Source: Streptomyces sp. R33
GTDB lineage: Bacteria; Actinomycetota; Actinomycetes; Streptomycetales; Streptomycetaceae
Direction of reading: 5' to 3'
Assembly: GCF_041200175.1 (NCBI RefSeq)
Contig: NZ_CP165727.1
Location: forward strand, 3,881,501-3,945,500
DNA length: 64,000 bases
The notes beneath the pieces were generated by a model. It saw nothing but the letters and a program-made list of their open reading frames with translations. It was not told the origin of the DNA and searched no databases. Each line of letters starts with the position of its first letter. Within the stretch, counting starts at the first letter, position 1. Shown piece after piece: positions 16,758-24,541 of this stretch. The translations under genes and the position numbers were made by a program.

Positions 16758-18701
16758 GTGACCAGCCAGGTCAGTAGCCCAGCCGAACAGGCCGACGGGG
16801 CCGAAGGGGCTGTAGTCGGCGAACAACGGACGCCCCCGGGCCCGAGCGGCAAGGAAGTACGCCGCCTCGACCGGGTGATCATCCGGTTCGCAGGTGACTC
16901 GGGTGACGGTATGCAGCTCACCGGCGACCGGTTCACCTCGGAGACGGCTTCCTTCGGGAACGACCTCTCCACGCTGCCGAACTTCCCGGCCGAGATCCGC
17001 GCCCCCGCCGGCACGCTGCCGGGCGTCTCCTCGTTCCAGCTGCATTTCGCCGATCACGACATCCTGACGCCAGGCGACGCCCCGAACGTACTGGTGGCGA
17101 TGAATCCGGCGGCGCTGAAGGCGAACATCGGGGACGTGCCGCGCGGCGCCGAGATCATCATCAACACCGATGAATTCACGAAGCGCCCGATGGCCAAGGT
17201 GGGCTACGAGACGTCACCGCTGGAAGACGGCTCGCTGGGCGCCTACAACATCCACCCGGTGCCGCTGACGACCCTCACGGTCGAGGCGCTGAAGGACTTC
17301 GGGCTCTCCCGCAAGGAGGCCGAGCGCAGCAAGAACATGTTCGCGCTGGGCCTGCTGTCCTGGATGTACCACCGGCCCACCGAGGGCACGGAGAACTTCC
17401 TGCGGCAGAAGTTCGCGAAGAAGCCCGACATCGCCGAGGCGAACGTGGCCGCCTTCCGGGCGGGCTGGAACTTCGGCGAGACCACGGAGGACTTCGCGGT
17501 CTCCTACGAGGTCGCCCCGGCGACCCGGGCCTTCCCGACCGGCACGTACCGCAACATCTCCGGGAACCTGGCCCTCGCCTACGGGCTGATCGCGGCGGGC
17601 CGGCAGTCCGACCTGCCGCTCTACCTGGGCTCGTACCCGATCACCCCGGCCTCGGACATCCTGCACGAGCTGAGCAAGCACAAGAACTTCGGCGTGCGGA
17701 CGTTCCAGGCCGAGGACGAGATCGCCGGCATCGGCGCGGCGCTCGGCGCGGCCTTCGGCGGCGCCCTCGGCGTGACCACCACCTCCGGCCCCGGAGTCGC
17801 GCTCAAGTCCGAGACGATCGGGCTCGCGGTCTCGCTCGAGCTGCCGCTGCTGATCGTGGACATCCAGCGCGGCGGCCCCTCCACGGGTCTGCCGACCAAG
17901 ACCGAGCAGGCGGACCTGCTCCAGGCCATGTACGGGCGCAACGGCGAGGCCCCGGTGCCGATCGTGGCCCCGAAGACCCCGGCGGACTGCTTCGACGCGG
18001 CCCTGGACGCGGCGCGGATCGCGCTGACGTACCGGACGCCGGTGTTCCTGCTCTCCGACGGGTACCTCGCGAACGGCTCCGAGCCCTGGCGGATCCCCGA
18101 CATCGCGGACCTCCCGGACCTGAAGACGCCCTTCGCGACGGGCCCCAACCAGGAGCTCGCGGACGGCACCGAGGTCTTCTGGCCGTACAAGCGCGACCCG
18201 CAGACGCTGGCCCGCCCGTGGGCGGTCCCCGGGACGCCCGGTCTGGAGCACCGGATCGGCGGCATCGAGAAGCAGGACGGCTCGGGCAACATCTCGTACG
18301 ACCCGGCCAACCACGACTTCATGGTCCGCACCCGTCAGGCCAAGATCGACGGCATCGAGGTCCCCGACCTGGAGGTCGACGACCCCGACCGGGCCCGCAC
18401 CCTCGTCATCGGCTGGGGCTCCACCTACGGGCCGATCACCGCCGCCGTCCGCCGCCTGCGCTCCGCCGGGACCCCGGTCGCACAGGCCCATCTGCGCCAT
18501 CTCAACCCCTTCCCGAGGAATCTCGGGGAGGTCCTGAAGCGTTACGACAAGGTAGTGGTGCCGGAGATGAACCTCGGGCAGCTCGCCACCCTGATCCGGG
18601 CGAAGTACCTGGTCGACGCCCAGTCGTACACCCAGGTCAACGGAATGCCGTTCAAGGCTGAGCAGCTCGCGAAGGTTCTCGAGGAGGCCATCAATGACTG
18701 A
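16758..18701 (+). CDS. korA: 2-oxoacid:ferredoxin oxidoreductase, alpha subunit (gamma-alpha fusion)
   Basis: A 647-residue subunit of the enzyme that oxidises 2-oxoglutarate (or pyruvate) with CoA and reduces ferredoxin. Residues about 40-215 are the gamma domain (RFAGDSGDGMQLTGDRF), fused to the alpha domain that begins at YRNISGNLALAYGL and includes YLGSYPITPASDILHELSK and FQAEDEIAGIGAALGAAFGG. GTG at 16758 follows a strong AGGAGGT site. It overlaps korB by eight bases. In aerobic actinobacteria such KorAB can replace or supplement 2-oxoglutarate dehydrogenase. Its position next to the incomplete nuo2 operon is notable. Confidence 0.93.
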   Translation: MTSQVSSPAEQADGAEGAVVGEQRTPPGPSGKEVRRLDRVIIRFAGDSGDGMQLTGDRFTSETASFGNDLSTLPNFPAEIRAPAGTLPGVSSFQLHFADHDILTPGDAPNVLVAMNPAALKANIGDVPRGAEIIINTDEFTKRPMAKVGYETSPLEDGSLGAYNIHPVPLTTLTVEALKDFGLSRKEAERSKNMFALGLLSWMYHRPTEGTENFLRQKFAKKPDIAEANVAAFRAGWNFGETTEDFAVSYEVAPATRAFPTGTYRNISGNLALAYGLIAAGRQSDLPLYLGSYPITPASDILHELSKHKNFGVRTFQAEDEIAGIGAALGAAFGGALGVTTTSGPGVALKSETIGLAVSLELPLLIVDIQRGGPSTGLPTKTEQADLLQAMYGRNGEAPVPIVAPKTPADCFDAALDAARIALTYRTPVFLLSDGYLANGSEPWRIPDIADLPDLKTPFATGPNQELADGTEVFWPYKRDPQTLARPWAVPGTPGLEHRIGGIEKQDGSGNISYDPANHDFMVRTRQAKIDGIEVPDLEVDDPDRARTLVIGWGSTYGPITAAVRRLRSAGTPVAQAHLRHLNPFPRNLGEVLKRYDKVVVPEMNLGQLATLIRAKYLVDAQSYTQVNGMPFKAEQLAKVLEEAIND

Positions 18702-19761
18702 GGTGACCGACGCCCCCCACCTGCTCTCGCTGGTCCCCAAGGCCGAGGCCAAGCAGTCCATGAAGGACTTCAAGTCGGACCAGGAGGTCCGCTGGTGCCC
18801 CGGCTGCGGCGACTACGCGGTGCTCGCAGCCGTCCAGGGCTTCATGCCCGAGCTCGGACTGGCGAAGGAGAACATCGTCTTCGTCTCCGGGATCGGCTGC
18901 TCCTCCCGCTTCCCGTACTACATGAACACGTACGGGATGCACTCCATCCACGGCCGCGCCCCGGCGATCGCCACCGGTCTGGCCACCTCGCGCCGCGACC
19001 TGTCGGTGTGGGTGGTCACGGGTGACGGCGACGCGCTGTCCATCGGCGGGAACCACCTGATCCACGCGCTGCGCCGCAACGTCAACCTCAAGATCCTGCT
19101 CTTCAACAACCGGATCTACGGGCTGACCAAGGGCCAGTACTCGCCGACCTCCGAGGTCGGCAAGATCACGAAGTCCACTCCGATGGGGTCGCTGGACGCG
19201 CCCTTCAACCCGGTGTCCCTGGCGCTCGGCGCCGAGGCCTCCTTCGTGGCCCGGACCGTCGACTCCGACCGCAAGCACCTCACCGAGGTGCTGCGGGCGG
19301 CCGCGGACCACCAGGGCACGGCGCTGGTGGAGATCTACCAGAACTGCAACATCTTCAACGACGGCGCCTTCGAGGTCCTGAAGGACAGCACGCAGGCGCA
19401 GGAGGCGGTGATCCGGCTTGAGCACGGGCAGCCGATCCGCTTCGGCGTCGACGGGCACAAGGGCGTCGTGCGCAACCAGGCCACCGGGGAGCTGGAGGTC
19501 GTCGCGGTGACCCCGGAGAACGAGTCCCGGATCCTGGTCCACGACGCGCACACCGCCGGCCCGACCACCGCGTTCGCGCTGTCCCGGCTGGCCGACCCCG
19601 ACACCCTGCACCAGACTCCCATCGGGGTGTTCCGCAGTGTGGAGCGGCCGGTCTACGACACGCTGATGGCCGAGCAGCTCGACACGGCGATCGACAACAA
19701 GGGCAAGGGCGACCTCAGCACCCTGCTCGCCGGCAACGACACGTGGACGGTCGTCGGCTGA
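18694..19761 (+). CDS. korB: 2-oxoacid:ferredoxin oxidoreductase, beta subunit (thiamine-PP and Fe-S)
   Basis: A 355-residue catalytic subunit. The N-terminal WCPGCGDY (Cys35, Cys38) with a later Cys in SGIGCSSR belongs to the cysteines that bind the 4Fe-4S cluster; VVTGDGDALSIGGNH to LLFNNRIYGLTKGQYS is the thiamine pyrophosphate and Mg site. The sequence GQYSPTS is typical of the 2-oxoglutarate-type subgroup, though substrate choice should be tested. It starts inside the korA 3' end and is followed by a terminator, so korAB is a two-gene unit. The acceptor ferredoxin is not encoded next to it. Confidence 0.93.
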   Translation: MTEVTDAPHLLSLVPKAEAKQSMKDFKSDQEVRWCPGCGDYAVLAAVQGFMPELGLAKENIVFVSGIGCSSRFPYYMNTYGMHSIHGRAPAIATGLATSRRDLSVWVVTGDGDALSIGGNHLIHALRRNVNLKILLFNNRIYGLTKGQYSPTSEVGKITKSTPMGSLDAPFNPVSLALGAEASFVARTVDSDRKHLTEVLRAAADHQGTALVEIYQNCNIFNDGAFEVLKDSTQAQEAVIRLEHGQPIRFGVDGHKGVVRNQATGELEVVAVTPENESRILVHDAHTAGPTTAFALSRLADPDTLHQTPIGVFRSVERPVYDTLMAEQLDTAIDNKGKGDLSTLLAGNDTWTVVG

Positions 19762-19800
19762 CCCGTCGGCCGACCCCTGCGACCAGCACGCCCGTACGAC

Positions 19801-19830
19801 AGCCCGGAGCTCCCTCAGGAGCCCCGGGCT
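19801..19830. terminator. Shared terminator between korB and the HxlR gene
   Basis: AGCCCGGAGCTCC-CTCA-GGAGCCCCGGGCT, 13-base arms with one mismatch, 40 bp after the korB stop. It overlaps the last codons of the convergent HxlR gene, so it can serve both directions. Confidence 0.75.
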
Positions 19831-20177
19831 TCGTCGTACGCGGCGCGCGCCGCCTGGACGTCGGCCGTACGCCGCTCGGTCCAGCGGGCGAGGGCCCACA
19901 CCTGCTCGGCGGCCTCGCGCCCCAGCTCGGTGAGCGAGTAGTCCACCCGCGGCGGGATCACCGGCTTGGCGTCGCGCAGCAGGAATCCGTCGCGCTCCAG
20001 CGTCTGCAGGGTCTGGGCCAGCATCTTCTCGCTGACGCCGCCCACCTCCCGGCGCAGTTCGCTGAACCGGTACGAGCGCTCGACGAGGGCGGCCAGGACC
20101 AGCACGCCCCAGCGGCTGGTGACGTGCTCCAGCACTCCGCGGGACGGGCACATCGGGGCCTTCACGCTTACCTTCAT
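19815..20177 (-). CDS. HxlR-family transcriptional regulator
   Basis: A 120-residue winged-helix regulator. APMCPSRGVLEHVTSRWGVLVL is the classic HxlR start with a single cysteine at position 10, and RFSELRREVGGVSEKMLAQTLQTLERDGFL is the recognition helix region. In YodB/QorR-type members this cysteine senses quinones, diamide or electrophiles. The divergent neighbour is an NmrA/quinone-reductase-like protein, which fits that role. The start codon lies only three bases from the putative operator at 20181-20205, so autorepression is likely. Confidence 0.9.
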   Translation of the reverse strand: MKVSVKAPMCPSRGVLEHVTSRWGVLVLAALVERSYRFSELRREVGGVSEKMLAQTLQTLERDGFLLRDAKPVIPPRVDYSLTELGREAAEQVWALARWTERRTADVQAARAAYDEARGS

Positions 20178-20180
20178 ACC

Positions 20181-20205
20181 AGTACCTTACTTTGAAGTGG
20201 GTACT
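20181..20205. promoter_or_regulatory. Candidate HxlR operator
   Basis: AGTACC and GGTACT form an inverted repeat with 13 bases between them, in the 127-bp divergent region and next to the regulator start. The surrounding AT-rich bases (TTACTTTGAAGT) differ from the local composition, as expected of a promoter. Confidence 0.5.
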
Positions 20206-20304
20206 TTCGAAAGGTTAGCGCCTCCTTTTAGGGTGGTGTCATACCGCGCAGCAAGGCACGGCCCCCGACGCGGTGACACCACCCCAACGCAAGGAGCGCA
20301 CACC

Positions 20305-21159
20305 ATGAGCATCGTCGTCACCGGAGCCACCGGAGCCCTCGGCCGCCTCGTCGTCGAGGAGCTGCTGAACCGGGTCCCCGCCGAGCGCGTCGCCGTCGTC
20401 GTCCGCAGCAAGGAGAAGGCCGCCGACCTGGCCGAGCGCGGCGTCGAGGTGCGCGTAGCGGACTACGACGCCCCCGAGAGCCTGGCCGCCGCGTTCCGCT
20501 CCGGCGACCGCGTCCTGCTGATCTCCGGCAACGAGGTCGGCCGCCGGGTCCCGCAGCACACCGCCGTGATCGAGGCCGCGCAGGCCGCAGGCGTCGCCCA
20601 GCTCGCCTACACCGGGATCCTCGGCGGCCCCGAGGCCGACTTCGACCTGGCCGCCGAGCACAAGGTCACCGAGCAGGCGATCCTCGACTCCGGCCTCCCC
20701 TACACCTTCCTGCGCAACGGCTGGTACCACGAGAACTACACGCACCACCTCGCCACCGTCCTGGAGCACGGCGCGGTCGTGGGCAGCGCGGGCGAGGGCC
20801 GGATCGCCTCCGCCGCGCGGGCGGACTACGCGGCCGCGGCGGCCGTCGTACTGACCGGTGAGGGCCACCTGAACCAGGTGTACGAGCTCTCCGGCGACAC
20901 CGCGTGGAGCCTGGCGGAGTACGCGGCCGAGATCGCGGCGCAGTCCGGCAAGGAGGTCGCGTACACCGAGGTCCCGGCCGACGCGCACCTGTCGATCCTG
21001 ACCGGCGCCGGGGTTCCCCAGGGCTTCGCGGCGATCCTCGTCGACGTGGACGCGGCGATCTCCCGCGGCCGGCTGGCCCACACCGGCGGGGACCTGTCCC
21101 GGCTCATCGGCCGCCCGACGACCCCGGTGGCCCACGCGATCACCTCCGCCCTGGCCTGA
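20305..21159 (+). CDS. NmrA/QorB-like NAD(P)-dependent oxidoreductase
   Basis: A 284-residue atypical short-chain reductase. VTGATGALGRLVVEEL is the NAD(P)-binding loop, and GILGGPEADFDLAAEHKVTEQAI with LRNGWYHENYTHHL matches the YtfG/QorB (quinone oxidoreductase 2) subgroup. It is divergent from an HxlR regulator, the same gene pairing seen for ytfG/ytfH in enterobacteria. Likely role: detoxifying quinones or related electrophiles. The ATG follows AAGGAG by nine bases. Confidence 0.88.
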   Translation: MSIVVTGATGALGRLVVEELLNRVPAERVAVVVRSKEKAADLAERGVEVRVADYDAPESLAAAFRSGDRVLLISGNEVGRRVPQHTAVIEAAQAAGVAQLAYTGILGGPEADFDLAAEHKVTEQAILDSGLPYTFLRNGWYHENYTHHLATVLEHGAVVGSAGEGRIASAARADYAAAAAVVLTGEGHLNQVYELSGDTAWSLAEYAAEIAAQSGKEVAYTEVPADAHLSILTGAGVPQGFAAILVDVDAAISRGRLAHTGGDLSRLIGRPTTPVAHAITSALA

Positions 21160-21283
21160 GCCCGGGCCGCCCCGGCCGCACAAGGCCTCGGAGGTGTCAT
21201 GAGTATCTCCCGCAAACGGGCATGACATCCGGCTCGTCCGGCGCTACCTTCGTGAAGTTGGCTGGAATGTGACTGGAGGCCCC

Positions 21284-22252
21284 GTGAAGGCGGAGAACGA
21301 GCAGCGCACGGGTTTGCTCTACGGATTCGGCGCGTACGGAATGTGGGGGCTGGTCCCCCTCTTCTGGCCGCTGCTCAAGCCCTCCGGGGCCATCGAGATC
21401 CTCGCCCACCGCATGGTGTGGTCACTGGGCGTCGTCGGGATCCTGCTGCTGGCCATGCGCCGCTGGGGCTGGATACGGGAGCTGCTCCGGCAGCCCCGCA
21501 AGCTCGGCCTGACCGTGCTGGCCGCCTCGGTGATCTCCGTGAACTGGGGCCTGTACATCTGGGCCGTGAACAACGGCGCGGTCGTCGAGGCCAGCCTCGG
21601 CTACTTCATCAACCCGCTCGTCACCATCGCGATCGGCGTGCTGGTCCTCGGTGAGCGGCTGCGCCGGGCGCAGTGGGCCGCCGTCGGCATCGGCGTCGCC
21701 GCGGTGGTCGTGCTCGCCGTCGGGTACGGGCGGCCGCCGTGGATCTCGCTGGTACTGGCCTTCTCCTTCGCGGCCTACGGGCTGATCAAGAAGAAGCTCA
21801 ACATGGGCGGGGTCGAGTCGCTCGCCGCCGAGACCGCGCTGCTGTTCCTGCCCGCCCTCGGCTACCTGCTGTGGCTCGGCGCGCAGGGCCGGTCGAGCTT
21901 CGCCACAGAGGGCCTCGGGCACGGGGCGCTGCTCGCCGCGACCGGGCTGGTCACCGCGCTCCCGCTGGTCTGCTTCGGGGCGGCCGCCATCCGGGTCCCG
22001 CTGTCCACGCTCGGGCTGCTCCAGTACCTGGCCCCGGTGTTCCAGTTCGGGCTCGGCGTCGTGTACTTCCACGAGGCGATGCCGCCCGAGCGCTGGGCCG
22101 GGTTCTCCCTGGTCTGGGCCGCGCTCGCACTGCTGACCTGGGATGCGCTGCGCACGGCGGGCAAGACCCGCGCCCGGCTCGAGGCCGCCCGTGCGGCCCG
22201 GCCGGCGACGGCCCGGGAGACCGAACCCGAGCCCGAGCCCGAGCCCGCGTAG
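21284..22252 (+). CDS. rarD: RarD-type EamA-family permease
   Basis: A 322-residue transporter with ten hydrophobic segments. It starts GLLYGFGAYGMWGLVPLFWPLL and contains SVNWGLYIWAVNNGAVVEASLGYFINPL, the RarD signature. Substrate is unknown for the family. GTG at 21284 is preferred to GTG at 21269 because TGGAGG lies four bases before it. The C-terminus ends in a short Glu-Pro repeat. It sits alone between two unrelated genes and is closed by a strong terminator. Confidence 0.88.
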   Translation: MKAENEQRTGLLYGFGAYGMWGLVPLFWPLLKPSGAIEILAHRMVWSLGVVGILLLAMRRWGWIRELLRQPRKLGLTVLAASVISVNWGLYIWAVNNGAVVEASLGYFINPLVTIAIGVLVLGERLRRAQWAAVGIGVAAVVVLAVGYGRPPWISLVLAFSFAAYGLIKKKLNMGGVESLAAETALLFLPALGYLLWLGAQGRSSFATEGLGHGALLAATGLVTALPLVCFGAAAIRVPLSTLGLLQYLAPVFQFGLGVVYFHEAMPPERWAGFSLVWAALALLTWDALRTAGKTRARLEAARAARPATARETEPEPEPEPA

Positions 22253-22289
22253 CACCGCCCAGTACCGGGCGTCCCGCCCATATACCCCC

Positions 22290-22326
22290 ACGATCCCCGC
22301 TGCGGAACTCCCGTAGCGGGGATCGT
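22290..22326 (+). terminator. Strong terminator after rarD
   Basis: ACGATCCCCGCT pairs perfectly with AGCGGGGATCGT; four further pairs (one G-T) extend the stem to 16 around the loop AACTC. CCGTTTTCCG follows. It lies 38 bp after the stop. Confidence 0.85.
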
Positions 22327-22474
22327 CCGTTTTCCGAACCACCCTGACCGAATCTCGGTCTTGACGGACAGTCACACTTCCACTGAACATCAGGCTCGCA
22401 CTGACGCACTATCGCTCACTTGCGCCACCCCGCACGTTCCGTTCAATCCCCAACGGAATCCCGGAGTCCCCCAC

Positions 22475-23791
22475 ATGAGCCTGTCCGTCTCCCGGCGCCT
22501 CGCCGCCGTGACCGCGATCGCGGTCGCCGGCCTGTTCGCCTCCACCGCCCCCGCCGCACTCGCCGCCCCCACGGCGGCGGCCGCGGCGCCGACACCGCCC
22601 GACATCCCGGTGGCCAACGTCAAGGCACACCTGGCGCAGCTCCAGTCCATAGCCACCGCCAACGGCGGCAACCGGGCCCACGGCAGGGCCGGCTACAAGG
22701 CCTCGATCGACTACGTGAAGGCCAAGCTCGACGCGGCCGGCTTCACCACCACCCTGCAGACCTTCACCAGCAGCGGCGCGACGGGCTACAACCTGATCGC
22801 AGACTGGCCGGGCGGCGACCCGAACTCGGTGCTGATGTCCGGCTCGCACCTGGACTCGGTCTCCGCCGGCCCCGGCATCAACGACAACGGATCCGGCTCG
22901 GCCGCCATCCTGGAGACGGCCCTGGCCGTCTCGCGCGCCCAGCTCCAGCCCACCAAGCACCTGCGGTTCGGCTGGTGGGGCGCCGAGGAGCTCGGCATGA
23001 TCGGGTCGAAGTACTACGTGAACAACCTGCCGGCCGCCGAGAAGTCGAAGATCTCCGGCTACCTGAACTTCGACATGATCGGCTCGCCGAACCCGGGCTA
23101 CTTCGTCTACGACGACGACCCGACCATCGAGCAGACCTTCAAGAACTACTACGCGGGCATCGGCGTCGCGACGGAGATCGAGACCGAGGGCGACGGCCGC
23201 TCCGACCACGCCCCGTTCAAGAGCGCCGGCATCCCGGTCGGCGGCCTGTTCTCCGGCGCCGACTACACCAAGACGGCAGCGCAGGCGCAGAAGTGGGGCG
23301 GCACCTCCGGGCAGGCCTTCGACCGCTGCTACCACTCCTCGTGCGACACCGCGGCGAACATCAACGACACCGCCCTGGACCGCAACTCCGACGCCATCGC
23401 CTACGCGATCTGGAACCTCGGGGCGGCCACCCCGGTCCCGCCGGGCCCGTCGTTCGAGAACACGGCGGACGTGAACATCCCGGACTCCCCCGGCGCCGCG
23501 GTGACCTCGCCGATCACGGTCTCCGGCGTCACGGGCAACGCGCCGGCCACCACCAAGGTCGAGGTGAACATCGTCCACACCTACCGCGGTGACCTGGTGG
23601 TCGACCTGGTGGCCCCCGACGGCACCGTCTACAACCTCCACAACCGCAGTGGCGGCAGCGCCGACAACCTCGTCCAGACGTACACCGTCAACGCCTCGAG
23701 CGAGGTGGCCAACGGCGTCTGGAAGCTCCAGGCCAAGGACGTGGCGGCGCAGGACGTCGGCTACATCAACAGCTGGAAGATCACCTTCTAG
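22475..23791 (+). CDS. Secreted M28 zinc aminopeptidase with C-terminal P-domain
   Basis: A 438-residue exported enzyme. Residues 1 to about 31 are a signal peptide (RRLAAVTAIAVAGLFASTAPAALA). The M28 core has the double-zinc ligands: His in GSHLDSVSAGPG, Asp in INDNGSGSA, Glu pair in WGAEELGMIG, Asp in FDMIGSPN and His in RSDHAPF. This matches the Streptomyces griseus leucine aminopeptidase group. After about residue 325 comes a proprotein-convertase P-domain (FENTADVNIPDSPG to GYINSWKITF). It cleaves N-terminal residues from peptides outside the cell. A GGAG site precedes the ATG. Confidence 0.92.
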   Translation: MSLSVSRRLAAVTAIAVAGLFASTAPAALAAPTAAAAAPTPPDIPVANVKAHLAQLQSIATANGGNRAHGRAGYKASIDYVKAKLDAAGFTTTLQTFTSSGATGYNLIADWPGGDPNSVLMSGSHLDSVSAGPGINDNGSGSAAILETALAVSRAQLQPTKHLRFGWWGAEELGMIGSKYYVNNLPAAEKSKISGYLNFDMIGSPNPGYFVYDDDPTIEQTFKNYYAGIGVATEIETEGDGRSDHAPFKSAGIPVGGLFSGADYTKTAAQAQKWGGTSGQAFDRCYHSSCDTAANINDTALDRNSDAIAYAIWNLGAATPVPPGPSFENTADVNIPDSPGAAVTSPITVSGVTGNAPATTKVEVNIVHTYRGDLVVDLVAPDGTVYNLHNRSGGSADNLVQTYTVNASSEVANGVWKLQAKDVAAQDVGYINSWKITF

Positions 23792-23816
23792 CGCTCGCCC
23801 CGGGGGGCGCGCCCGC

Positions 23817-24236
23817 TCAGGGCGCGTCCTCCGTACGGGTCTGCGACGGGACCGTCAGCGGCTCCTGTATCAGCGCGCGGAGCTCCTCGGCCACGGCGCC
23901 GATGTCCGCGCGACCCAGCTTCGCCGCTTCCACCAGGTCGCCGAGGTCCTCCGGCGAGGGCAGCTGCCTGGCTCCCGCCACCCGCAGGTACGAGCGGGTG
24001 GCGGCGGCCGCGTAGAACTCGTTCATCGGCGATTCCAGCGCCGGGCACACCGCGAGGGTGTGCAGAAACGCGGCGGCCCGCCACGCGGTGTCCGGGGCGG
24101 GCTGTTCGGGCACCAGGACGAGGTCGTTCTGGTGCCGGGCGACCGCGGCGGCCACCCCCGAGGGGTCCCACACGGCGGGGTCGGACGGGAGATGGTGGGC
24201 CAGAGCGGTCCAGGCCCACTCCATGGTGATCTTCAA
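23817..24236 (-). CDS. Fic-like toxin component with degenerate active site
   Basis: A 139-residue protein (TTG start at 24236, overlapping the antitoxin stop as TTGA) or 135 residues from the ATG at 24224. The helix AWRAAAFLHTLAVCPALESPMNEFYAAAATRSYL resembles actinobacterial proteins called Fic/Doc-family toxin components. However, the catalytic HPFxxGNGRxxR motif is absent, so AMP-transfer or phosphorylation by the canonical mechanism is unlikely. The TTG start keeps a first beta-strand (KITMEWAW). Its position behind a ribbon-helix-helix gene supports a toxin role; fold assignment is moderate. Confidence 0.6.
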   Translation of the reverse strand: MKITMEWAWTALAHHLPSDPAVWDPSGVAAAVARHQNDLVLVPEQPAPDTAWRAAAFLHTLAVCPALESPMNEFYAAAATRSYLRVAGARQLPSPEDLGDLVEAAKLGRADIGAVAEELRALIQEPLTVPSQTRTEDAP

Positions 24237-24436
24237 TTGCCGAACCGCTCCTGGAAGTAGCCCCAGTGGTCGGCGAACTCCTCGATCCCGGAAAGGAAGT
24301 TCTTCCGGTCCTCGTCGAGTTCGCGTTCCGTCACCTCGGTGATCAGCGCGGTGACCGTCGTCCCCAGTGCCGCCGCGCGCGCCTTGAGGCGCTCGTGGAA
24401 CTCTTCGTCCAGGCGGATGGTGACGTGTCTCGACAT
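24233..24436 (-). CDS. Ribbon-helix-helix antitoxin
   Basis: A 67-residue protein. MSRHVTIRLDEEFHERLKARAAALGTT is a ribbon-helix-helix DNA-binding start: one beta-strand then a helix. The C-terminal half (RNFLSGIEEFADHWGYFQERF, roughly) is the expected toxin-binding tail. It overlaps the toxin gene by four bases and is preceded at 11 bp by a perfect inverted repeat, the usual autoregulatory plan of type II modules. Confidence 0.8.
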   Translation of the reverse strand: MSRHVTIRLDEEFHERLKARAAALGTTVTALITEVTERELDEDRKNFLSGIEEFADHWGYFQERFGN

Positions 24437-24446
24437 GCTTTTCACG

Positions 24447-24466
24447 GTACAGCGGGCCTGCTGTAC
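24447..24466. promoter_or_regulatory. Operator palindrome of the toxin-antitoxin pair
   Basis: GTACAGC-GGGCCT-GCTGTAC: seven-base perfect arms with a six-base spacer, 11-30 bp upstream of the antitoxin ATG. No other gene starts here, so autorepression by the antitoxin is the natural reading. Confidence 0.65.
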
Positions 24467-24481
24467 ACAGGGCCGGAACGG

Positions 24482-24522
24482 CCGAAGGGTGGGCAGGGAC
24501 ACAGTCCCCGCCCACCCTTCGG
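24482..24522 (-). terminator. Terminator after the LolA-like gene
   Basis: CCGAAGGGTGGGC pairs perfectly with GCCCACCCTTCGG over a 15-base loop, 20 bp past the stop of the gene at 24542 on the minus strand. It also insulates the toxin-antitoxin promoter. Confidence 0.8.
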
Positions 24523-24541
24523 ACGCACCCCTCGGACGGGG

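Noticed and set aside
23817..24466. Mobile element or prophage remnant carrying the toxin-antitoxin pair
   Set aside because: No integrase, transposase, att-like repeat or composition shift is visible around it; flanking genes are ordinary chromosomal ones.
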